Shown: positions 1 to 5,597 of the stretch, piece after piece
Numbering within the stretch: the stretch's first letter is position 1
How the letters are laid out: every line of letters starts with the position of its first letter
From: an uncultured Dialister sp.
GTDB taxonomy: Bacteria; Bacillota; Negativicutes; Veillonellales; Dialisteraceae
Reading direction: 5' to 3'
Assembly: GCA_934193095.1 (NCBI GenBank)
Contig: CAKPUX010000026.1
Span: 1 to 27,941 of the forward strand
Length of the DNA: 27,941 bases
Notes under the pieces: generated by a model
Database searches by the model: none
What the model saw: the letters and a program-made list of their open reading frames with translations, nothing else
Told to the model about the DNA's origin: nothing
Position numbers and translations under genes: made by a program

Positions 1-58
1 GGATGACCGTGATCCCTGCGAGTGCCCAGACCATGAGGAAGCCGCGATGTGTTTTCAT
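1..58 (-). CDS. 5' end of an unidentified gene, cut by the window edge
   Basis: A minus-strand ATG at 58 follows a strong ribosome site (TAAGGAGG, 4-5 bases from the ATG). Nineteen codons are visible, giving MKTHRGFLMVWALAGITVI before the window ends. The short basic start followed by a hydrophobic run looks like a signal peptide or membrane anchor. The Arg-Gly-Phe followed by a hydrophobic stretch also resembles a class III prepilin leader, but the Glu expected at position +5 is not there (Trp instead). No function can be assigned from this fragment. That a gene starts here is well supported; what it encodes is open. Confidence 0.65.
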   Translation of the reverse strand, partial: MKTHRGFLMVWALAGITVI

Positions 59-148
59 TTTGCCTCCTTAGGGAAAGCCGCTATGGGTCTCAAGTGACTG
101 GTGATTAGTATAGCGATTTGTTAACTTCTGAACTTAGTGAGAAATGGT

Positions 149-362
149 GGAACGTTCTTGGCTCCCCATCGGGGGAGCTGCCCGAAGGGCTGAGGGGGCT
201 ACGTAGTGGTATTGCTTGAAAGTGTTGGAATATCGATAGCATCAGACTATTCAACATAGCACGCTATACCGCTAGCATGCCCCTATTGCCTTCGGCACTT
301 CCCCCGAAGGGGGAAGCAAGACGTTACGTAGCTAACGATTTCCTTAACTTAATAGCATTACC
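149..362 (+). mobile_element. MITE-like repeat, copy 1 (left flank of dnaB)
   Basis: About 214 bases from GGAACGTTCTTGGCTCC to CTTAACTTAATAGCATTACC are nearly identical to the reverse complement of 2435-2660. Differences are scattered single bases (for example CCCGAAGGGC here against CCCGATGGGG there). The right terminal repeat (343-362) is present. The left terminal repeat seen in the other copy is missing or too degraded to recognise. A partial duplicate of the right end (AAAGGGGGAAGCAAGTCGCTACG) follows at about 362-395. There is no open reading frame of note, so it would be non-autonomous. Confidence 0.75.
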
Positions 363-441
363 CAAAGGGGGAAGCAAGTCGCTACGACGCTAATTCTGAC
401 TACATTTGTATGTCGATTGAAAGTCCTCTTAATCGAAATAC

Positions 442-505
442 GCAATACTGGTGACTAAATACCACCTTCGGGCATCGCCCCATACATACTTGCGGCGAAG
501 CCGCC
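442..505 (+). repeat. Dispersed intergenic repeat (GGTGACTAAAT / TTCGGGCATCGCC / GCGGCGAAGCCGCC modules)
   Basis: This stretch carries the module series GGTGACTAAATACCACC, TTCGGGCATCGCC and the small hairpin GGCGaaGCCGCC. The same modules, in the same order, recur at 2205-2247, 2293-2332 (partial), 3862-3940 and, inverted, 26905-27000. It is non-coding, and lies between the MITE-like copy and dnaB. Confidence 0.6.
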
Positions 506-512
506 ACCTACA

Positions 513-533
513 TTCCTAATTCCTAATTCCTAA
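513..533 (+). repeat. Heptamer array, TTCCTAA x3
   Basis: Three exact tandem units of TTCCTAA end 21 bases from the dnaB stop codon (555). Read in the dnaB direction the unit is TTAGGAA, which contains TAG, so three units place a stop in each frame. Confidence 0.85.
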
Positions 534-554
534 TTTTTTCCCCTGATCCCCTTC

Positions 555-2000
555 TCACATCATATCCGGCGGCGGTTCCTGATTGGTGAGTTCATAGAAG
601 AGCGTGAACTGGCCGGCGAAGAGAAGCTTCACCGTATCGACGGGGCCGTTACGGTTCTTGGCGAGGATGATCTCCGTCTCATTCTTCTGCGGATTGTCAT
701 CCTCCATGTCGCGGTCGTAGTACGCGGGACGGAAGAGGAAGGACACCATGTCCGCATCCTGCTCCAGAGAGCCGGATTCTCGCAGGTCAGAAAGGAGCGG
801 GCGGTGGTCCTGACGGGCCTCGACGCTTCGGGACAGCTGCGAAAGAGCGATGACCGGGACATTCAGCTCACGCGCCAGACTCTTCAGCGATCGGGAGATC
901 TCGGAGATCTCCTGCTGGCGGTTATCTCCGTTTCGGAGCGTATTCTTCGCCTGCATGAGCTGAAGATAGTCGATCATGATGATGTCGAGCCCCTGCTCCG
1001 CCTTGAGGCGGCGGCACTTGGAGCGGATCTCCGAGACGGAGACGCCCGGCGTATCATCGATGAAGAGCGGCGCATCCATGAGGACGCTGGCCGCAGAGGC
1101 GAGCTGGTCCCACTCCTTCTGCGTGGAGATCCGCCCGGTGCGGAGCTTCGCGCTGTCGACGAGCGCGGTCGAGCAGAGCAGTCTTTGCACGAGCTGCTCG
1201 CGTGACATTTCCAGCGAGAAGAAGGCGACGTGCTTGTGCGCCGAGGAAATGCTCATGTTCTTCGCGATATTCAGCACAAAAGCCGTCTTGCCCATGGATG
1301 GACGCGCCGCCACGATGATGAAGTCGCCCTTCTGGAAGCCGCTCGTCAGTGCATCAAGGGAAGGGAATCCGCTGGCAAGCCCTGTGATGGACTCCTTGTT
1401 CTTGAATTTCCGCGTGATCTCCTGCAGCTCATTCTGCACCGCCTCGCCGATCGAGGTGAAATCTGAGCGGCGATCATCCCGCGTCACGGCAAGGATCGTT
1501 TTCTCCGCATTGTCCGTGATATCCTCGACATCATCACGCTCCGAGTACGCCTCATCCGTGATGACGCCGGCTGCATCGATCAGCCGCCGGAGCTTCGCCT
1601 TGTTTGCGACGATGTCAGCGTGGCGGTCCACCATCTTCGTGGTGGCCACATTCGCCGGCAGATCATTGACATAGAGGACGCCCCCCACATCATCCAGACG
1701 CCCCATGCGCTTCAGCTCTTCCGTCACCGTCAGGATATCCGCCGGCTCGCCCTTGTGCGCCAGATTCAGGATCGCCTGAAATACGATCGCATTCGCTTCG
1801 CGGTAGAAATCCGCGGCCGTCAGCTTGTCCTCGGCCGTCATGATCGCGTCCTTGTCGAGCAGCATCGCCCCCAGGACGGACTTTTCCGCGTCAATATTCT
1901 GCGGCGGAATGCGCGTCACGATCATCGTATCCGTGTCCGGCTTCTTCCCCCAGCCCTCTTTCTTCCAGTTGCCCTTCGGCTTGCTCTCGTTCTCTGCCAT
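555..2000 (-). CDS. dnaB: Replicative DNA helicase DnaB
   Basis: 481-residue hexameric replicative helicase that unwinds DNA ahead of the replisome and recruits primase. The N-terminal DnaB domain starts near residue 32 (PPQNIDAEKSVLGAML). The RecA-like C-terminal domain has a Walker A at about 233-240 (RPSMGKTA) and a Walker B at about 339-346 (DIIMIDYL). Length is slightly above usual because of a Lys/Glu-rich N-terminal extension of about 30 residues. The start is the ATG at 2000, with AAAGGAG six bases upstream. A longer frame back to 2048 would begin upstream of the -10 box at 2031-2036 and is not used. The gene stands alone between inverted MITE-like copies; in many Firmicutes it follows rplI, which here lies some 16 kb away. 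Confidence 0.97.
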   Translation of the reverse strand: MAENESKPKGNWKKEGWGKKPDTDTMIVTRIPPQNIDAEKSVLGAMLLDKDAIMTAEDKLTAADFYREANAIVFQAILNLAHKGEPADILTVTEELKRMGRLDDVGGVLYVNDLPANVATTKMVDRHADIVANKAKLRRLIDAAGVITDEAYSERDDVEDITDNAEKTILAVTRDDRRSDFTSIGEAVQNELQEITRKFKNKESITGLASGFPSLDALTSGFQKGDFIIVAARPSMGKTAFVLNIAKNMSISSAHKHVAFFSLEMSREQLVQRLLCSTALVDSAKLRTGRISTQKEWDQLASAASVLMDAPLFIDDTPGVSVSEIRSKCRRLKAEQGLDIIMIDYLQLMQAKNTLRNGDNRQQEISEISRSLKSLARELNVPVIALSQLSRSVEARQDHRPLLSDLRESGSLEQDADMVSFLFRPAYYDRDMEDDNPQKNETEIILAKNRNGPVDTVKLLFAGQFTLFYELTNQEPPPDMM

Positions 2001-2030
2001 GGTGTTCTCCTTTGCATCAATATTTGCTTT

Positions 2031-2059
2031 ATTATACGGTTTCCCCAAGGAAGGGACAA
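2031..2059 (-). promoter_or_regulatory. dnaB promoter
   Basis: On the minus strand, TTGTCC (2054-2059) and a perfect TATAAT (2031-2036) are separated by 17 bases. Transcription would start near 2024, giving a short leader of about 24 bases that contains the AAAGGAG site. This also fixes the dnaB start at 2000. Confidence 0.75.
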
Positions 2060-2107
2060 GCGAACAGTTGTGAGGGGTGACCGGTGACTAGGAGGCATTA
2101 GGCTCTC

Positions 2108-2153
2108 TCGTATCGTCATTTCGAGCGAAGCGAGAAATCTTTGTCATTCACGG
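2108..2153 (+). repeat. Dispersed 46-bp repeat (GAGCGAAGCGAG core), copy 1
   Basis: The stretch TCGTATCGTCATTTCGAGCG through CTTTGTCATTCACGG matches the reverse complement of 5310-5355 with about three differences. The core GAGCGAAGCGAGAAATC is non-coding. Related GAGCGAA sequences are known as dispersed intergenic repeats in several bacterial phyla. Confidence 0.75.
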
Positions 2154-2200
2154 TCAAAAGGACAATGCCAGGAAACCGCAAATGGAAAGCCTGCTATCCA

Positions 2201-2340
2201 CTGACCATCGGGCATCGCCCAGCTTGATTTGCGGCGAAGCCGCCACCTAACCCCATTGAACCCGTTGAACCCATTGAACCTTTATAGTAGGAATGAGTGA
2301 CTGGTGACTAAATAGCACCTTCAGGCATCGCCCCTAGCTC
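2201..2340 (+). repeat. Mosaic spacer: TCGGGCATCGCC modules and a nonamer array
   Basis: CATCGGGCATCGCCC and GCGGCGAAGCCGCC at 2206-2246 are followed by the nonamer array CCCATTGAA/CCCGTTGAA/CCCATTGAA (2252-2278). Then come GTGACTGGTGACTAAAT (2293-2310) and CACCTTCAGGCATCGCC (2314-2330). All modules recur elsewhere in the window. No coding frame of interest is visible. Confidence 0.7.
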
Positions 2341-2371
2341 CTCCTGTGAGGAAAACGCTTTTCGCATTTCC

Positions 2372-2434
2372 CATCCGCCTTTCATCCCGCCAGTACCCTA
2401 TCCGCCTCGCTGCGCTCGCCACCTTCCCTCGAGT
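2372..2434 (-). repeat. Dispersed repeat (CCTTCCCCT-GAGGGGAAGG family), interrupted copy
   Basis: The reverse complement of this stretch (CTCGAGGGAAGGTGGCGAGC ... GCGGATAGGGTACTGGCGG ... ATGAAAG) matches 5201-5262. Its missing left half, CCTTCCCCTCTA in reverse complement, lies at 2673-2685 on the far side of the MITE-like element. The repeat was therefore split by that insertion. Uninterrupted cores are at 5195-5214 and 27922-27941. Confidence 0.7.
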
Positions 2435-2672
2435 GGTAATACTATTAAGTTAAGGAAATTGTTAGCGCCGTAATGACTTGCTTCCCCCTCCGGGGGAAGT
2501 GCCGAAGGCAATAGGGGCATGCTAGCGGTATAGCGTGCTATGTTGAATAGTCCGATGCTATTGATATTCCAACACTTTCATGCAATACCGCTACGTAGCC
2601 CCCTCACCCCATCGGGGAGCTCCCCCGATGGGGAGCCAAGAACGTTCTGCCGCTTAACTTAATGGCATTACC
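2435..2672 (-). mobile_element. MITE-like repeat, copy 2, with 20-bp terminal inverted repeats
   Basis: The element begins GGTAATACTATTAAGTTAAG (2435-2454) and ends CTTAACTTAATGGCATTACC (2653-2672); these are inverted repeats with two mismatches. The 238-base interior is the inverse of 149-362, contains several short GC-rich hairpins (for example CTTCCCCC tc-rich around 2483-2500) and no transposase. It sits inside a dispersed palindromic repeat whose halves are at 2372-2434 and 2673-2685. A short target duplication resembling TCGA/TCTA is possible. Size, ends and lack of coding capacity fit a non-autonomous element. Confidence 0.82.
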
Positions 2673-2738
2673 TAGAGGGGAAGGCTTACGATACAAGGAC
2701 ATCATTCTCGCCCATTCTTCGGGCATCGCCCCTTTTCC

Positions 2739-3245
2739 TCATTTGATCCTCGTCACCCTGACACGCCCCGTGTACATAGCGACTGCGATCTCCTTCTCAT
2801 GCTTTCCATCCTTCGTCCGAAGCCGCATGGTATACTTCCCATTTCCTTCCGAGCCCGCGAAGCCATCCTTGCGGAAGACGACATAGAGCCTTCCCCCTGC
2901 ACGGATATTGGCAGGCAGCGTCCCCCGCGGCTGGATGAATTTCACCCCGCGCTTGGTGAGGTACGACACACGCCCCGCCTCCTCGTCGCAGTAGAAGGTG
3001 ACCGACATCGCCGCCATGGTTATATCCTCATGCCCGCTTTTCACCAGCATCTGCGCCTCGCGGATCGCCGAAGCCACCTCCTCCGATGCAAGATCGAGCT
3101 CCCTCTCCTCCTGCCAGTCCCAGAGCATCGGCACCGCTGCCGCAGAGGCGAGTGCAAAGAGGAAAAGGACGAGCAGCAGCTCAGAGAGAAGAAAGCCCGA
3201 GCGATGCGAGAAGGAAAGCCATTCCCACCGTTTCCTGCACCCCAT
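2739..3245 (-). CDS. Type II secretion/type IV pilus pseudopilin, GspH/FimT-like
   Basis: 168-residue minor pseudopilin-like protein. The leader of 17 residues ends in Gly, followed by the processed N-terminus FLLSELLLVLFLFALASAAA, with the conserved Glu at +5 of the mature protein and a hydrophobic helix. The C-terminal region (YTMRLRTKDGKHEKEIAVAM then GRVRVTRI) resembles the beta-rich GspH/FimT domain. Start: ATG at 3245, preceded by GGAGGTG nine bases upstream; a longer frame to 3332 lacks this site and would put the cleavage Gly at residue 46. It overlaps the end of the prepilin peptidase gene by 65 bases, so the substrate-like protein and its likely processing enzyme are translated from one message. 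No other pilus or secretion genes lie nearby. Confidence 0.8.
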   Translation of the reverse strand: MGCRKRWEWLSFSHRSGFLLSELLLVLFLFALASAAAVPMLWDWQEERELDLASEEVASAIREAQMLVKSGHEDITMAAMSVTFYCDEEAGRVSYLTKRGVKFIQPRGTLPANIRAGGRLYVVFRKDGFAGSEGNGKYTMRLRTKDGKHEKEIAVAMYTGRVRVTRIK

Positions 3246-3759
3246 ACGCCAAAGCACCTCCGATCGCCAGGAAGGGCACGAAGCGGATCTCCGTCCTTCG
3301 CCCCAGCCGTCCCCGCAGAAGCAAAAACGCACACCATAAAAGGGCCGCCAGCGATGTCAACCATAGAGAAAGAAGGCCATACATCGGAAGCAGCCAAAGC
3401 GAAGAGGCCGCGGCCAGAAACACATCCGCAAGCCCCAGAGATCGTCTAGAGATCAGATACAGCAGTCCATAGAGCGCCCCCATTCCTACGCCCGTCAAAA
3501 GACAAAGGAGAAACGCCCCTCGGGAGAGCATCAGGAAAGCGCCGCATACCGAAAGAACGAGCGGCCAGCCATCCGACACATACCCCGTCCGCACATCCTC
3601 CAGCGCCGGAAAGAGCAGGAAAAGCAGATAGACCCATCTCGCCCACGAGCCTCCCAGCGCAAGTATCACGCCAAAGCCGAGTCCCAGCGCCGCCACGACG
3701 CCCCATCCCCGCCGCCCTGCAAAGATCACGCCGCTCGTCAGAAGGTCGAACATTCGCAT
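3181..3759 (-). CDS. Prepilin peptidase, A24 family, short form
   Basis: 192-residue polytopic membrane aspartyl protease expected to cleave the leader of type IV prepilins and pseudopilins. The two catalytic aspartates are visible at D55 (ALEDVRTGYVSD) and D112 (SLGLADVFLAAA), matching the D-x-R-T and G-x-x-D-V signatures of the family. It lacks the N-terminal cysteine-containing methyltransferase domain of full PilD/GspO, so it is the short, protease-only form. Start: ATG at 3759 with AGGAG six bases before. The next gene, a pseudopilin, overlaps its 3' end. The pair looks like a residual or specialised pilus/competence system, since no ATPase, platform protein or major pilin is in the window. 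Confidence 0.8.
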   Translation of the reverse strand: MRMFDLLTSGVIFAGRRGWGVVAALGLGFGVILALGGSWARWVYLLFLLFPALEDVRTGYVSDGWPLVLSVCGAFLMLSRGAFLLCLLTGVGMGALYGLLYLISRRSLGLADVFLAAASSLWLLPMYGLLSLWLTSLAALLWCAFLLLRGRLGRRTEIRFVPFLAIGGALAYGVQETVGMAFLLASLGLSSL

Positions 3760-3781
3760 AGGGAGCTCCTTTCGATGTTTA

Positions 3782-3868
3782 GTGACTTGTGACTAGTGAC
3801 TAGTGACTAGTAGCTAGGGATTAGGGATTAGGGATTAGGAGCACCAAGCGACTAGCGACTAGTGACTA
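3782..3868 (+). repeat. Heptamer arrays GTGACTA, GGGATTA and GCGACTA
   Basis: Tandem units are GTGACTT plus three GTGACTA (3782-3809), three GGGATTA (3817-3837), and GCGACTA x2 with GTGACTA (3848-3868). Every unit contains a stop triplet (TGA or TA plus the next base G). The array sits just upstream of the prepilin peptidase start and merges into the 3862-3945 dispersed repeat. Confidence 0.9.
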
Positions 3869-3945
3869 AATGCCACCTTCGGGCATCGCCATTATTTTTA
3901 CTTGCGGCGCTTCTATATTTTTATGCGCCGCACCACCATTTCGCA
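3862..3945 (-). repeat. Dispersed ~95-bp modular repeat, copy A
   Basis: GTGACTAAATGCCACCTTCGGGCATCGCC, an AT-rich link, then TTGCGGCGCTTCTATA and ATGCGCCGCACCACC. The GCGGCGC/GCGCCGC arms can pair across an AT-rich loop. The reverse complement matches 26905-27001 module for module. It is non-coding. Confidence 0.8.
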
Positions 3946-4033
3946 TTTCTCATTTCTAATTTCTCATTCAAGCGAAACTTTCAAATGGAATCAAAGGGCG
4001 AGCCGCTCCACGGGATAACCCTGAGCCCTCATT

Positions 4034-4987
4034 TCACTCATACCCTCTCTTCTTCCGATAATTCAGCGCCATATCTGCCACGCCGAGATACACCGTGAAG
4101 AGCTGCAGGAGAGGGATCCAGATCGAAATGATGACAATGAGCAGACGCAGCCGCTTCACCACCGGATAGATATGCGGCAGCCACCAGAGCGTCGCGATCC
4201 CCTGGATCCACAGCACGAAGTAGCACACCGCGCCTACATTGTACGCAAGATCCTTCACCTGCTCGGTGAGCGGCATGTACTGCGTCCCTACAGCCAGAAG
4301 AAGGAGCAGCAGTACCCAGCGCGGGAAATGCCAGCGCTCCAGCGGAGGAAACTGCGGAAAATCCGTCAACCCCAGACGGCGGAAAACCACCTTCTCGATC
4401 TGCATCACCGCCCAGGCGAGCACCATCGGTGCCATCACCATCGCCGCCGGGATCATCTTTCGGATCGTTTTGATCATTTCCTCCGTCTGCTGATTCACCT
4501 GATCCAGCTGATCCCCGGACGCCATGAGCCCCGACATCTCCTTTGCCATCCCCTGCATCTGATCCAGCGTACTTCCATACACCTGATCCCAGGGCATCCC
4601 CATCATGACCACCGTACCCAGAAGATTCAAAAGCATCGCGAAAAACATCACGACCACGATCGTCCCAAAGGTGCGGAGCGCCGAGCAGTGCTTCTGATAG
4701 CAGTACGCCATCGCGATCCCTGCGAAGCCGAACATCACCACCAGAAAGAACGCCGTCGTGATCCCAAAGAACGCCGAGTCCAGGATCATGATCCCCGACG
4801 TCGCGATCACCGCCCACTTCACACCCTCGCGGATCCCCATGTACGCGATCGGCAGCGGCAGCGAAAGCAGCGCCAAAAGAGAAATCCCCGGCACATAGAA
4901 GCCCACCATAGAAAGCACCACGGCGAGTGCCGTACACATTCCCGCCAGGACGACCGCATTCGTGTCGCCCGCTTTGAACTGATTCAT
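4034..4987 (-). CDS. DUF2232 (YybS-like) polytopic membrane protein
   Basis: 317-residue integral membrane protein with about eight hydrophobic segments: a cluster near residues 10-130, a hydrophilic Gln/Asp-rich stretch around 145-185, and a second cluster to the C-terminus. The layout and position resemble the DUF2232/YybS family, whose function is unknown; it commonly lies beside gdpP (yybT), rplI and dnaB in Firmicutes. Here it sits near dnaB but is separated from gdpP-rplI by about 14 kb. Start: ATG at 4987, with AAGGAG five bases upstream; a longer frame to 5035 has no ribosome site and would run through the likely promoter (extended -10 at 5036-5044). Confidence 0.75.
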   Translation of the reverse strand: MNQFKAGDTNAVVLAGMCTALAVVLSMVGFYVPGISLLALLSLPLPIAYMGIREGVKWAVIATSGIMILDSAFFGITTAFFLVVMFGFAGIAMAYCYQKHCSALRTFGTIVVVMFFAMLLNLLGTVVMMGMPWDQVYGSTLDQMQGMAKEMSGLMASGDQLDQVNQQTEEMIKTIRKMIPAAMVMAPMVLAWAVMQIEKVVFRRLGLTDFPQFPPLERWHFPRWVLLLLLLAVGTQYMPLTEQVKDLAYNVGAVCYFVLWIQGIATLWWLPHIYPVVKRLRLLIVIISIWIPLLQLFTVYLGVADMALNYRKKRGYE

Positions 4988-5035
4988 AACTACTCCTTCC
5001 AGAAATATAAATGTATATCGCCTTTTTATACCCAT

Positions 5036-5044
5036 ATTCTATCA
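5036..5044 (-). promoter_or_regulatory. Extended -10 box upstream of the DUF2232 gene
   Basis: TGATAGAAT on the minus strand, about 50 bases from the chosen start. It matches the TGATANAAT pattern found before five other genes or gene groups here. The -35 region is poor. Confidence 0.5.
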
Positions 5045-5069
5045 TACTTAAAGAAAGAATAGGAAAAGG

Positions 5070-5262
5070 GTTAAAGGTTCAGGGTTCAGGGTTAGCTCAC
5101 AGGGCGTACTGCCTATAGATTGAGCAAAAGAGGTTCAACAGGGTGGTGCGGCGCATTTCGTCATCCTGAGCGAATGCTATCCTCGCATCGTCAGCCTTCC
5201 CCTAGAGGGGAAGGTGCCCCGAAGGGGCGGATAGGGCACAGGCGGTATGAAAGACAGATGAG
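5070..5262 (+). repeat. Mosaic spacer of dispersed repeats
   Basis: Contains GGTTCAG heptamers (5076-5095), TGGTGCGGCGCAT (5144-5156), TCATCCTGAGCGAATGC, and the palindromic CCTTCCCCTAGAGGGGAAGG (5195-5214) followed by TGCCCCGAAGGGGCGGATAG. The last part is an uninterrupted copy of the repeat split at 2372-2434/2673-2685. I see no gene in it. Confidence 0.65.
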
Positions 5263-5309
5263 GAAAGTGGAGCGGTGGCGGCACATATGGGAAAACCGTG
5301 AGTCCCTCA

Positions 5310-5355
5310 CCGCGAATGACAAAGATTTCTCGCTTCGCTCAAAATGACGATACGG
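5310..5355 (-). repeat. Dispersed 46-bp repeat (GAGCGAAGCGAG core), copy 2
   Basis: The reverse complement reads CCGTATCGTCATTTTGAGCG through CTTTGTCATTCGCGG and matches 2108-2153 with about three differences. An octamer array, GTCTCCTA/GTCTCTTA/GTCTCCTA, follows at 5358-5381. Confidence 0.75.
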
Positions 5356-5481
5356 GAGTCTCCTAGTCTCTTAGTCTCCTAGCCACACATTTTGCACCCG
5401 TAAAACCTGTTCCCCCTCAACCCGAGCCCGCTCCCCCTTCGTATTTTCTCCCACCACATTTCCCAATTTCCTTCCCCCATG

Positions 5482-5490
5482 TGATATAAT
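5482..5490 (+). promoter_or_regulatory. rnj promoter, extended -10
   Basis: TGATATAAT in the context CATGTGATATAATAGG. No good -35 lies 16-18 bases upstream, which fits an extended -10 promoter. The transcript would carry a leader of about 100 bases. A perfect TTGACA at 5521-5526 lacks a matching -10. Confidence 0.6.
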
Positions 5491-5548
5491 AGGAAAAGCG
5501 ACTATGAACGGCTTTTATTTTTGACATACAATGCAAAAATATTTTTTA

Positions 5549-5568
5549 GAGCCGGCGACTGCCGGCTC
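5549..5568 (+). promoter_or_regulatory. Perfect 8-bp hairpin in the rnj leader
   Basis: GAGCCGGC-GACT-GCCGGCTC is a perfect inverted repeat ending 12 bases before the AGGAGG site. It could block or stabilise the leader. RNase J levels are autoregulated in some bacteria through 5' structures, but that link is an inference here. Confidence 0.6.
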
Positions 5569-5597
5569 CGACAACTGAATAGGAGGTTCTATCCATT

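Noticed and set aside
2662..2886. 74-codon plus-strand frame starting in the MITE-like element
   Set aside because: It runs across the element end and antisense into the pseudopilin gene; no ribosome site and no family pattern.
3782..3868. Possible CRISPR array because of regular short repeats
   Set aside because: Units are 7 bases in direct tandem with no spacers; no cas gene is present.
4038..5045. 335-codon frame overlapping the DUF2232 gene on the same strand
   Set aside because: Gly/Asp/Arg-rich out-of-frame translation without any domain pattern; the other frame gives clear membrane helices and a good ribosome site.
5521..5526. TTGACA as the -35 of rnj
   Set aside because: No acceptable -10 lies 16-18 bases downstream; the extended -10 at 5482-5490 is the better candidate.
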